Numbered from the stretch's first letter, positions 1 to 7,364 are shown. The stretch is DNA of 12,109 bases from a bacterium (GCA_018970825.1 JAGWVP010000042.1:1-12109); one strand, 5' to 3'. The notes: generated by a model from the letters alone, not told the origin. Numbers and translations are program-made.

Positions 1-556
1 GCGGCATCGTCGCCGAGAACAGCAGCGTCTGGCGCTTCTTCGGCAGCACGGCGAGGATCTGCTTGATCGCGGGCAGGAAGCCCATGTCGAGCATGCGATC
101 CGCCTCGTCGAGGACGAGCGTCTCGATCCCGTCGAGGTTCGCGTACGGGTACTGGAGGTGGTCGAGGAGGCGACCGGGCGTGGCGACGAGCACGTCGACG
201 CCGCGGCGCAGCGCCTCGCGCTGCGGGCCCATGGCGACTCCGCCGTAGATCGCCGCACCGCGGAGACGCGTGTGCGACGCGAGCTCGCGCATGTGGTCGT
301 TCACCTGGGCGGCGAGCTCGCGCGTCGGCGTGAGCACGAGCACGCGGGTGCCGCGGCCGGGCTTGCCGAGCATGCGGTGCAGCGTCGGCAGCAGGAACGC
401 GGCCGTCTTCCCGGTCCCGGTCTGGGCGCACGCGACGACGTCGCGGCCCTCCATGGCGGGCGGGATCGACCTCTCCTGGACGGGGGTGGGCTTCTCGAAT
501 CCGAGCGCGACGAGCGCGCGCTCGAGGTCTCCGTGGAGACCGAGCGATGCAAACAT
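1..556 (-). CDS. DEAD-box ATP-dependent RNA helicase, RhlE-like (N-terminal part; 3' end outside the window)
   Basis: This is the first 185 residues of an ATP-dependent RNA helicase; the gene runs off the left edge, so only the first RecA-like domain is present. Motifs appear in the family's order: a Q-motif region (F20 and Q27), motif I AQTGTGKT at 44-51, motif Ia PTREL at 77-81, GG at 105-106, motif Ib TPGR at 126-129, DEAD at 150-153 and SAT at 181-183. The RMLDMGF sequence after DEAD and the short N-terminus are typical of the RhlE branch, which acts in rRNA maturation and RNA decay, often in the cold. The ATG at 554-556 sits just before the Q motif, with only a purine-rich GAGAAG-like stretch upstream as ribosome site. 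The RhlE assignment is from memory of family sequences; SrmB, DbpA or a generic DEAD-box protein remain possible because domain 2 is missing. Confidence 0.93.
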   Translation of the reverse strand, partial: MFASLGLHGDLERALVALGFEKPTPVQERSIPPAMEGRDVVACAQTGTGKTAAFLLPTLHRMLGKPGRGTRVLVLTPTRELAAQVNDHMRELASHTRLRGAAIYGGVAMGPQREALRRGVDVLVATPGRLLDHLQYPYANLDGIETLVLDEADRMLDMGFLPAIKQILAVLPKKRQTLLFSATMP

Positions 557-689
557 GGACACTTCTCTCTTCGGCGGGCGCCTCTCCGCTCGAAGGCGGG
601 GCGCGGGGGCCGATACCGGCAGGGAGGAACGGAGGGACGACCGGTACGGAACCGCCGTTCGGCGCCCGGACGGCCCGGGCGATGCCATG

Positions 690-717
690 ATGGTAGCAGG
701 GGAATCCGTGGTCGCAA
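690..717 (-). promoter_or_regulatory. Possible sigma70-type promoter for the RNA helicase gene
   Basis: On the minus strand a TTGCGA box (712-717, 4 of 6 to consensus) and a TACCAT box (690-695, 4 of 6) are separated by 16 bases. They lie in the 212-base gap between the upstream ligase stop and the helicase start, in one of its less GC-rich parts. Transcription would begin near 683 and give a leader of roughly 125 bases before the ATG. Matches of this quality also arise by chance, so this is a suggestion only. Confidence 0.25.
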
Positions 718-727
718 CGCGGCTCGT

Positions 728-741
728 GCCGCGCCCGCGGC
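728..741 (-). terminator. GC hairpin just downstream of the acyl-CoA ligase stop (weak terminator candidate)
   Basis: A perfect 5-bp stem (728-732 with 737-741, GCCGC/GCGGC) with a 4-base loop lies 28 bases beyond the stop codon of the ligase at 769-2334. No T-run follows on the minus strand, so it does not meet the classic definition of an intrinsic terminator. Short GC stems are common in DNA of this composition. Confidence 0.15.
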
Positions 742-768
742 CCCAGGCGGGGGCGGCGCTCGCCGTCC

Positions 769-2334
769 TCAGTTCACGCGCCGGGCGCGCCCCGCCCACC
801 AGGGCTCTCGCAGTTCGCGACTCAGGATCTTGCCCGAGGGATTTCGCGGCAGCGCGTCGACGAAGTCGACGGACTTCGGAACCTTGTAGCCCGCGATCCG
901 CGTGCGGGCGAAGGCGACGATGTCCTCCGCGGTGGCCTCGATGCCCGGCTTCCGCACGACGACGGCCTTCACCGCCTCGCCCCAGCGATCGTCGGGCACG
1001 CCGATCACCGCGACGTCGGCGACGGCGGGGTGACCGAAGATCGCGTTCTCGACTTCGGCCGGGTAGACGTTCTCGCCGCCCGACACGATCATGTCCTTCA
1101 GGCGGTCGTGGATGAAGAGGAAGCCGTCGGCGTCGAAGTAGCCCGCATCGCCGGTGTGGAACCAGCCGTCGCGGATCGCCTTCGCCGTGTCTTCCGGGCG
1201 CTGCCAGTAGCCCTTCATCACCGTACCGCCGCGGATCACGATCTCGCCGACCTCGCCGGGTGGAAGCTCGTGTCCGTCGTCGTCGATCACGCGAATCTCG
1301 AGGCCGGGGTAGGGCCGGCCGCAGGAGCGCAGCAGCGCCCCGCGGTGGTCCTGCGGCAGCAGCACCGTGCCCGACCCCACCGTCTCGGTGAGCCCGTAGA
1401 GCTGGAAGAGGCCGCAGCCCGGCAGGATCGACGCCACCTCGCGCAGCAGGTCCTCGGTGATCGGCGAGGCGCCGTAGAAGAGCTTGCGGAGGCTCGAGAG
1501 GTCGGTCGAACGTGTGCGCGGGTGCTGCGCGAGCATGAGCAGGACGGCCGGCACGAGGAACGCGTTGCGGATCCCGAAACGCTCGACCGCGTCGAGCACG
1601 CCGTCGGGCGTCACGGTCCGCAGGACGATGCCGAAGGCTCCCTGCACCAGCGTCGAGAGCCCCATGTTCGCGCCGGCGACGTGGAAGTTGGGCATGGCGA
1701 CCAGGTTCGCGTCGCCCGGCGCGAAGTCGGCCCAGCCGGCGTCCTCCGACGCGCGGAAGAACGACAGGTAGTTCGCGTGGGTGAGGCGGACTCCCTTGGG
1801 GTGGCCGGTCGTGCCCGAGGTGTAGAGCTGGATCGCGTCGTCGTCGGGCGCGACCGGGAGCCCCGGGTCGACGTGGGCCTGCGCGTCCCGCCATGCGGCG
1901 TAGTCGGGCCACTCGGCATGCCCGCCGTCGATCGCGATCACGTGACGCAGCGCCCTGCACTCGCCGCGGATCGCCTCGATCGCGGGCGCGAACTCCGCGC
2001 CCACGAACAGCACCTCGCAGCCGGCGTCGTTCAGGACGTAGGCGATCTCGGGGCCGGCGAGCCGCCAGTTGACGCCGACCAGCACGCAGCGAGCCTTGCA
2101 CGCGCCGAGCAGGGCCTCGAAGTAGCGGTCCGAGTTCGTTCCCATGTACCCGACCCGGGCCTGCGGCCGCTGCCCGAGCGCGAGAAGTCCGTTGGCGACG
2201 CGAGACGTCGCGCGGTCGAATGCGGCGAAGGTCGTCTCGCGGCCTTCGAAGTGGAGGGCGCGGGCGTCGCCGCGAAGGGCAGCCTGTCGTCGGGGAACGT
2301 CGGCGAGCGAGCCGAGACCTTCGGGATCGATCAT
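769..2334 (-). CDS. AMP-forming acyl-CoA synthetase (fatty-acid--CoA ligase, FadD family)
   Basis: This 521-residue enzyme of the adenylate-forming ANL superfamily should activate a carboxylic acid with ATP to an acyl-AMP and then to the acyl-CoA thioester in the cytoplasm. The whole motif set is visible: P-loop YTSGTTGHPKG at 171-181, YGLTET at 313-318, TGD at 394-396, hinge DRLKDMIVSGGENVYPAEVE from 410 and the catalytic lysine K502 in PSGK. All expected catalytic residues are kept and the length is normal for the FadD3/FadD13-like group. The ATG at 2332-2334 puts the N-terminus where the family begins; no good ribosome site precedes it. It lies 56 bases downstream of argC on the same strand, so co-transcription is likely. 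The frame stays open upstream to 3390, but that part is antisense-like shadow over argC. The substrate (medium/long-chain, aryl or steroid-derived acid) cannot be read from the sequence. Confidence 0.93.
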   Translation of the reverse strand: MIDPEGLGSLADVPRRQAALRGDARALHFEGRETTFAAFDRATSRVANGLLALGQRPQARVGYMGTNSDRYFEALLGACKARCVLVGVNWRLAGPEIAYVLNDAGCEVLFVGAEFAPAIEAIRGECRALRHVIAIDGGHAEWPDYAAWRDAQAHVDPGLPVAPDDDAIQLYTSGTTGHPKGVRLTHANYLSFFRASEDAGWADFAPGDANLVAMPNFHVAGANMGLSTLVQGAFGIVLRTVTPDGVLDAVERFGIRNAFLVPAVLLMLAQHPRTRSTDLSSLRKLFYGASPITEDLLREVASILPGCGLFQLYGLTETVGSGTVLLPQDHRGALLRSCGRPYPGLEIRVIDDDGHELPPGEVGEIVIRGGTVMKGYWQRPEDTAKAIRDGWFHTGDAGYFDADGFLFIHDRLKDMIVSGGENVYPAEVENAIFGHPAVADVAVIGVPDDRWGEAVKAVVVRKPGIEATAEDIVAFARTRIAGYKVPKSVDFVDALPRNPSGKILSRELREPWWAGRARRVN

Positions 2335-2390
2335 GGCGCCGGTGTTCCACGGCGCGAACCACGGGACAAGCCCGGGGCGGGGCGGGCGGA

Positions 2391-3353
2391 TCAGGCGGCC
2401 GGCGCGTCGGTCGCGAGGCCGGCGTGCTCGGCGCGGCCGAGAAGGAGGTTCAGGTTCTGCACGGCGGCACCCGCGGCCCCCTTGCCCAGGTTGTCGAGCA
2501 CGGCGACGAGCAGGACGTGCCCGAGCGGGTTCGGGAACACGTGCAGGTCGATCCGGTTCGTGCCGTTTGCGGCGCGCGGGTCGAGCGCTCGCTCGTCGGC
2601 CGGAGCCTTTTCGCTCCACGGCGCGACCCGCACGAAGCGCTCGCCGGCGTACCTCGAGGCGAGTGCCTCGTGGGCCTCGCGTGCCGCCGGCGCGAACGAA
2701 GCGTGAAGCGGGATCTCGATCCGCATGCCGCAGCGGAACGGCCCGACCGCAGGCACGAACTGCACCGGCCGCGAGAGCCGTGCGTGCAGCGTCATCTCGG
2801 GCACGTGCTTGTGTTCGCGGTCGAGTGCGTAGGGCACTTCGAAGGGCAGCCCGGGAAGGCCGGTGGCGGGATCCTCCCATCGCTCGATCATCGGCCGTCC
2901 GCCGCCCGAGTAGCCCGAGAGCGCGTGGACCACGACCGGTGCGTCGTGCGAGACGAGTCCCGCGTCGACCAGCGGACGCAGGAGCAGGATCGTGCCGGTC
3001 GGGTAGCAGCCGGGGTTGCTCACGCGCCGGGCGCCCCGGATTTCGTCGCGCAGGCCCGCTGCGAGTTCGGGCAACCCGTAGGTCCAGCCCGCGGCGGTGC
3101 GGTGCGCGGAGCTCGCGTCGAGGATCCGGGTCGGCGCGTCTCCGACCAGTTCGACCGCTTCGCGGGAGGCGTCGTCGGGCAGGCAGAGGACCGCCACGTC
3201 GGAGGTGCGCAGGCACTCGGCGCGCGCGACCGGGTCCTTGCGGCGGGCCGGGTCGACCTCCACCAGGACGACGTCGTCCCGGCCGGCGAGTCGCTCGCGG
3301 ATCTGCAGCCCGGTCGTGCCCGCCTGGCCGTCGATGTAGACGCGCGGCTTCAT
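2391..3353 (-). CDS. argC: N-acetyl-gamma-glutamyl-phosphate reductase, short type-2 form
   Basis: The 320-residue product should reduce N-acetyl-glutamyl phosphate to the semialdehyde with NADPH, the third step of arginine biosynthesis. The N-terminus MKPRVYIDGQAGTTGLQIRE is the nucleotide-binding start typical of the type-2 ArgC group. The catalytic cysteine is C116 in SNPGCYPTG. Further conserved blocks are SGYSGGG at 146-152, HKHVPEM at 181-187 and NLGKGAAGAAVQNLN at 288-302. About 320 residues matches the short type-2 form, against roughly 340-350 for type 1. I chose the ATG at 3351-3353; a GTG at 3369-3371 would add six residues, and neither has a clear ribosome site. No other arginine gene is nearby; it lies between two acyl-CoA ligase genes on the same strand (136 bases after one, 56 before the other). 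A related semialdehyde dehydrogenase is conceivable but the motifs favour ArgC strongly. Confidence 0.94.
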   Translation of the reverse strand: MKPRVYIDGQAGTTGLQIRERLAGRDDVVLVEVDPARRKDPVARAECLRTSDVAVLCLPDDASREAVELVGDAPTRILDASSAHRTAAGWTYGLPELAAGLRDEIRGARRVSNPGCYPTGTILLLRPLVDAGLVSHDAPVVVHALSGYSGGGRPMIERWEDPATGLPGLPFEVPYALDREHKHVPEMTLHARLSRPVQFVPAVGPFRCGMRIEIPLHASFAPAAREAHEALASRYAGERFVRVAPWSEKAPADERALDPRAANGTNRIDLHVFPNPLGHVLLVAVLDNLGKGAAGAAVQNLNLLLGRAEHAGLATDAPAA

Positions 3354-3414
3354 CGGCAGCGAGTTTCGCACGGGGCGCGGAGACCCGCACGCCCCGACGG
3401 CTCGACGGCGGAAT

Positions 3415-3430
3415 CCCGCCGCCGGGCGGG
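3415..3430 (-). repeat. Small GC inverted repeat between the FadD19-like gene and argC
   Basis: CCCGCC (3415-3420) and GGCGGG (3425-3430) form a perfect 6-bp stem with a 4-base loop. It lies about 60 bases after the stop of the FadD19-like gene and about 60 bases before argC. No T-run follows, so it is at most a weak terminator, attenuator or processing site. Such stems are frequent by chance in DNA this rich in G and C. Confidence 0.2.
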
Positions 3431-3489
3431 AGACGGTCGTCGAGCGCCGGCGATCGGTGCCGACCGCGGGGCCCGGGCCCGGCGCGGGC

Positions 3490-5112
3490 CTACTTCGCGG
3501 CCGCCGCGCTCGCGTCGAGGGCGACCTGCTTCGCCCAGCGGTAGTCGGGCTTGCCCGACGGCGAGCGGACGACGCGATCGACGACGACCAGCTCTCGCGG
3601 GGCCTTGTATCCGGCGATCCGGGTCCGGCAGTGGTCGCGGACGTCCTCCACCGTCGTGGAGGCCCCCGGTCGCAACTCGACGACCGCGGTCACGCGCTCG
3701 CCCCACCTCGGGTCCGGCACGCCGACGACCGTGCAGTCGAACACGGCCGGATGCGACTTCACCGCCGCCTCGACCTCCTCGGGGAAGATCTTCTCGCCGC
3801 CCGAGTTGATCGACACCGAGCCGCGACCGAGCAGCGTGATGCGTCCGTCGGCTTCGACCAGCGCCGCGTCTCCCGGCATCACGTAGCGCACGCCGCCGTG
3901 GACGACGAAGGTCGCCGCCGTCTTCTCGGGGTCCTTGTAGTACTCGAGCGGGATGTCTCCGGTGCGCGCGATCTTTCCGATCTGCCCCGAGCCCGGCTCC
4001 ACCGGGCGCCCCTCCTCGTCGAGCACGACGGTGTTGCCGAGTCGCGAGACGGTGGGGCCGCCCTTCATCTCGGTCGCACCCGCCTGCACGACGACCATCC
4101 CGTTGTTGCCGCCCTCCGAGGAGCCGATCGCGTCGACCATCATCAGGTTCGGGAAGGCCCGGAAGAAGTCGTCCTTGACCGATCCCGAGAAGGTCGCGGC
4201 GCTGCTCGTCAGCAGGAAGAGCGAGGAGAGGTCGCGTGCGCGCGTCGGGACCGAGAGCGACTCGACGAGGGGGCGTCCCATCGCGTCGCCGGTGATCATG
4301 AGCGAGTTCACCTTCTCCCCCTCGACGAGGTCCCAGACCTGCCCGGGATCGAAGCGACCCACGAGCACCACCTTGTTGCCGAGGAAGCTCTGGCCCATGA
4401 CGGCCCACTGGGTCGCCCCGTGCATGAGCGGCGCGATCGGGAGGAAGGTGAGCCCACCACCCGCCTTGCCCTTCTCGACCATCTCCTCGGGTCGCTCGAC
4501 CCGGGTGTTCGTCATCGCGTCGATGCCGCCGCCGAGGGCGTAGAAGACGTCGACGTGGCGCCAGACGACGCCCTTGGGCATCCCGGTCGTGCCCCCGGTG
4601 TAGAGAATGTAGCGGTCGTCGGGGGAGCGCGGGCCGAAGTCGCGTGCAGGCGACGCCGACGCGAGCGCCGCCTCGTACCCGGTCGAGTCGAGCCCGGAGA
4701 GGTCCTCGCCGCTGCCGTCCTCGATCACGACCGAGTGACGGAGCAGCGGCATCGAGCCGAGCACGCCGCGCACGCGCGGTGCGTACTGTCGCTGGTAGAC
4801 GAGCGCCTTCAGGTCGGCGTTGTCGAAGAGGTAGCGGAGCTCGTCCTCGACGTAGCGGTAGTTGATGTTGATCCAGACGGCGCGAAGCTTGAAGACCGCC
4901 CACAGCGTCTCGACCCACTCGATCGAGTTGAGCGCGTAGATCCCGACGTGATCCCCGGGGCCGATCCCGTGGGCGGCGAGGTGGTGGGCGAGCCGGTTCG
5001 CGCGCTCCTCCATCTCGCCGTAGGTCCGGCGACGGCCGTCGCAGACGAGGTACTCGCGGTCGCGGAATGCGTCGACGGCGTGCTCGAAGAGGTCGGCTAG
5101 GTTGAACTCCAT
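3490..5112 (-). CDS. Acyl-CoA synthetase, FadD19-like (steroid side-chain or branched acid CoA ligase type)
   Basis: This 540-residue AMP-forming acyl-CoA ligase differs clearly from the other ligase in the window. It closely resembles, from memory, mycobacterial FadD19, which activates the C26 carboxyl of cholesterol side-chain intermediates. Shared traits are the start (MEFNLADLFEHAVDA against FadD19's ALNIADLAEHAIDA), RYVEDELRYLFDNADLKALV at 87-106, and the P-loop YTGGTTGMPKG at 171-181. Others are HGATQ at 231-235, ITGDAMGRPLV at 273-283, and an A5 block written IGSSEGG (329-335) instead of YGxTE. PGD at 413-415 replaces TGD, the hinge reads LGRGSVSINSGGEK from 428, and the C-terminus SPSGKPDYRWAK carries catalytic K521. 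The ATG at 5110-5112 matches the family start; a GTG at 5128-5130 would add six residues. No clear ribosome site is seen. The true substrate may be another branched or cyclic acid. Confidence 0.92.
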   Translation of the reverse strand: MEFNLADLFEHAVDAFRDREYLVCDGRRRTYGEMEERANRLAHHLAAHGIGPGDHVGIYALNSIEWVETLWAVFKLRAVWININYRYVEDELRYLFDNADLKALVYQRQYAPRVRGVLGSMPLLRHSVVIEDGSGEDLSGLDSTGYEAALASASPARDFGPRSPDDRYILYTGGTTGMPKGVVWRHVDVFYALGGGIDAMTNTRVERPEEMVEKGKAGGGLTFLPIAPLMHGATQWAVMGQSFLGNKVVLVGRFDPGQVWDLVEGEKVNSLMITGDAMGRPLVESLSVPTRARDLSSLFLLTSSAATFSGSVKDDFFRAFPNLMMVDAIGSSEGGNNGMVVVQAGATEMKGGPTVSRLGNTVVLDEEGRPVEPGSGQIGKIARTGDIPLEYYKDPEKTAATFVVHGGVRYVMPGDAALVEADGRITLLGRGSVSINSGGEKIFPEEVEAAVKSHPAVFDCTVVGVPDPRWGERVTAVVELRPGASTTVEDVRDHCRTRIAGYKAPRELVVVDRVVRSPSGKPDYRWAKQVALDASAAAAK

Positions 5113-5130
5113 GGGCGCGGATTCAACCAC

Positions 5131-5184
5131 GCCCGGGCCCCGGGGCTCAACGGCCGGCCGTCGCCCGCGGGCGTCGACCGGCCG
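5131..5184 (-). repeat. Nested GC-rich inverted repeats between the secreted-protein gene and the FadD19-like gene
   Basis: In the 96-base gap, CGGCCGG (5151-5157) pairs with CCGGCCG (5178-5184). The loop contains a perfect 10-base palindrome GCCCGCGGGC (5163-5172), and a second palindrome GCCCCGGGGC sits at 5137-5146. On the minus strand they follow the stop codon of the secreted-protein gene (5209-5211) by about 25 bases. They could therefore act as a terminator or mRNA 3' stabiliser, and they could insulate the ligase gene. There is no T-run, so a classic intrinsic terminator is not shown. Confidence 0.3.
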
Positions 5185-5208
5185 ATCTCGTGCCCGTGGC
5201 GCCCCGGT

Positions 5209-7356
5209 TCAGTTCGTCCCGCGCAGGACGAGCTTCGGGGCGAGGGTCGAGTCGCCGGCCGTCGCGGCGCCCTCGCGCGACCAGAACTCGATCGCCCCGG
5301 ACCTCGCCTCGCGGGGCTTGCGCACCAGCCAGCCCGACTTGCCGCCGGCCACGTCCGCGGTCACGTCCCAGGTGACGGGACCGAGCGTCGAGGGAAGGAT
5401 CGTCGCGGATCCGGACAGCGGGCCGCTCGCCGTCTTGGCACCGGACCAGCTCGGACGGCAGTCCGGGCGCACGTTCGCCACGTCGGAATCGGCGGCGCAG
5501 CGGTAGGTCGCGCCCGTGCCGGAGCCGCGGGTGACGGTCTCGCTCACCGGGACCGCGACCATCTTGCCGTTGCCCTCCGCGAAATCCTGCGAGAGGGGGT
5601 AGACGCCGAGCGGGTCGCCGGCCACGGGCCAGATCCCGTCGTTGCGCTTCGCCACGAGTTCGAGCGTCGCCGACGTCATCCCGACGAGGTCGATGCCGAC
5701 CAGGTCGAACCCGACCACCGCCCGGCGGACGCCGGTCTGGTAGATCGCGAGCAGGCCGTTCCCGCCCTCGTTCGCGTTCGCGTCGCTCACCCGCAGCATC
5801 GTGTCTCGCGCGGCGAGGATCGTGCAGCCGGTGAAGGCGCCGAGCCCGCAGCTCCCGTTCGACGGGTCGCAGGACGGAGCCTCGTGACACGCGTCGACGG
5901 ACGGGCACGGCTTCGGGTCCGACCCGACGCACTCGCCGTCGCCGTTGCAGACGTCGGTCCGGGTGCAGGCGTCGCCGTCGCTGCAGGTCGTGGCGGTGGT
6001 CGGGTAACGGCAGTCCGCTCCGCAGCCGCAGGTGGTCGCGTTGCCGGGATCGTCGCACTCCTCGCCGTACTCGACGATGCCGTTGCCGCACTCGGCGAGG
6101 CACTCCGGCGCCGCCGCGCAGTCCGGGTCCGCGCAATCGGCGAGGGCGTCCCCGTCGTCGTCCACCACGTTCGTGCAGTTCTCGGTGCTCACGTCGATCG
6201 TGATCGAGCAGAGCGACTGGGCGCTGCAGGGATCGGTCGCGCTGAAGGTCAGCACGTGCTGGCCGACGTCGCCGGCGGCCGGCGTCCAGGTGAACGCCGC
6301 CTGGACGGGCTTCGCGGTGAGCGGGAGGGAAGGCACGGTCTGCGAGCCGACCGGCAACCCGCCGCTGTTCAGGGTGATCGCCTCGGCGTTCGGATCGCTC
6401 GCCGCGACCGTGAAGGAGACCGCCTGCCCGGGATGGGCCGGGACCGTCGAGCCGCAGGCGGGCGTCGGGGTGCCGAAGGCCGGTGCCGCGTTCCCGGCGG
6501 AGCAATCGGCGAGGCGGATGAAGAAGTCGACGGCCGTCTTGCCGCCCGGCTCCTCGACCGTCACCTGCGTCGAGTAGAGCGTGTCGAAGGTGCCCCCTCC
6601 GCTGCAGATCGAGGCGGCGAGCGCGCAGCCGGTCGTGTTCCAGAGGTAGAGGCCGGTCTGCGAGCCGATCGTCGCCGCACTCGGGCAGCGCGACGGTCCG
6701 GGCTGGGTCAATTTCGACTCCGTCGTCGTCGAGAGCCGGAAGGTGACCGGGTCCCCGTCGTCGTCCGAGGCGGGCACGGAGAAGGTGCACAACCCGTTCT
6801 TCGGGCAGGAGACGATCGGAGGCAGGCTCGTGACGGGGGAACTGTTCCCGCCCCCCGGCGTCACGATGGTCTCGACCCGGTAGCTGCCGTCGGGGTTGTT
6901 CAGGTGGGCGTTGGGCGCGGCGCAGGGCGAGATGCGGCAGCAGTCGTCGATCCGCGCCACGTACGGGCCCGTCCCGGAGTAGGTGTGGCGCACGGGGAGC
7001 CCGTCGAGACCGACGGCATTGCCGATGATCCAGTTGTCGTCGACGTCGTAGGCCGTGACCTTGAAGAGCAGCGTCGAGGTGGACGCGCCGTCGCCGAAGA
7101 AGAGCTTCGTCTCGCCGATCGTCTCGGTCACCACGTCTCCGGTCACCGCGAAACCGTCGGCGCCCGTCCCCTGGAAGCCGTCGCGCCGGAACGCACCCAC
7201 CAGCTGGAACTCGACGGCGCGGGTCGCGAGGTCGACGCGCGGCTTCCACGACAGCGAGCCGAAGCGGAAGTGCGTCGCCCGGGCGGGCGAGGCCTCGAGC
7301 AGCAGGGCCGAGACGAGAGCGACGAGGATGGTCGGGACGGGCGGGAATCTTCTCAT
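5209..7356 (-). CDS. Secreted multidomain cysteine-rich protein with DUF4215-type repeat and DNRLRE-like C-terminus
   Basis: A 715-residue exported protein of unknown role. Residues 1-27 form a Sec signal peptide: arginines, a hydrophobic core at 10-20, and cleavage probable after ARA27. Residues 28-286 are a beta-rich module starting THFRFGSLSW, with DDCCRIS (137-143), NNPDGSYRVET (153-163) and GGGNSSPVTSLPPIV (168-182); I know of no function for it. Residues 287-391 look like an Ig/cadherin-like domain (SFTVAASDPNAEAITL, FTWTPAAGDVG). Residues 392-511 hold 18 cysteines, including an acidic DDDGDALADCADPDC stretch and CGNGIVEYGEECDD (423-436), the DUF4215/myxobacterial repeat hallmark. Residues 512-715 resemble DNRLRE domains (ARDTMLRVSDANANEGGNG). 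The ATG at 7354-7356 has a strong GGAGG site 8 bases upstream. There is no C-terminal transmembrane or sorting tail. Likely extracellular or periplasmic, perhaps calcium-binding or adhesive (inference). Confidence 0.88.
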   Translation of the reverse strand: MRRFPPVPTILVALVSALLLEASPARATHFRFGSLSWKPRVDLATRAVEFQLVGAFRRDGFQGTGADGFAVTGDVVTETIGETKLFFGDGASTSTLLFKVTAYDVDDNWIIGNAVGLDGLPVRHTYSGTGPYVARIDDCCRISPCAAPNAHLNNPDGSYRVETIVTPGGGNSSPVTSLPPIVSCPKNGLCTFSVPASDDDGDPVTFRLSTTTESKLTQPGPSRCPSAATIGSQTGLYLWNTTGCALAASICSGGGTFDTLYSTQVTVEEPGGKTAVDFFIRLADCSAGNAAPAFGTPTPACGSTVPAHPGQAVSFTVAASDPNAEAITLNSGGLPVGSQTVPSLPLTAKPVQAAFTWTPAAGDVGQHVLTFSATDPCSAQSLCSITIDVSTENCTNVVDDDGDALADCADPDCAAAPECLAECGNGIVEYGEECDDPGNATTCGCGADCRYPTTATTCSDGDACTRTDVCNGDGECVGSDPKPCPSVDACHEAPSCDPSNGSCGLGAFTGCTILAARDTMLRVSDANANEGGNGLLAIYQTGVRRAVVGFDLVGIDLVGMTSATLELVAKRNDGIWPVAGDPLGVYPLSQDFAEGNGKMVAVPVSETVTRGSGTGATYRCAADSDVANVRPDCRPSWSGAKTASGPLSGSATILPSTLGPVTWDVTADVAGGKSGWLVRKPREARSGAIEFWSREGAATAGDSTLAPKLVLRGTN

Positions 7357-7364
7357 GGGGAAAA

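Noticed and set aside
1030..2706. Long plus-strand open frame (about 558 codons) opposite the acyl-CoA ligase and argC.
   Set aside because: Stop-free antisense frames are expected in DNA this rich in G and C. The translation has no recognisable domain and is rich in R, E, V and A, as mirror frames are.
2335..3390. In-frame upstream extension of the acyl-CoA ligase at 769-2334, suggesting a fusion protein.
   Set aside because: The extension overlaps argC in another frame and reads as arginine/proline/alanine-rich shadow. The ligase family begins at the ATG at 2332-2334.
3457..5100. Long plus-strand open frame (about 547 codons) opposite the FadD19-like gene.
   Set aside because: It is the mirror frame of a confidently identified gene, with no family resemblance and no ribosome site.
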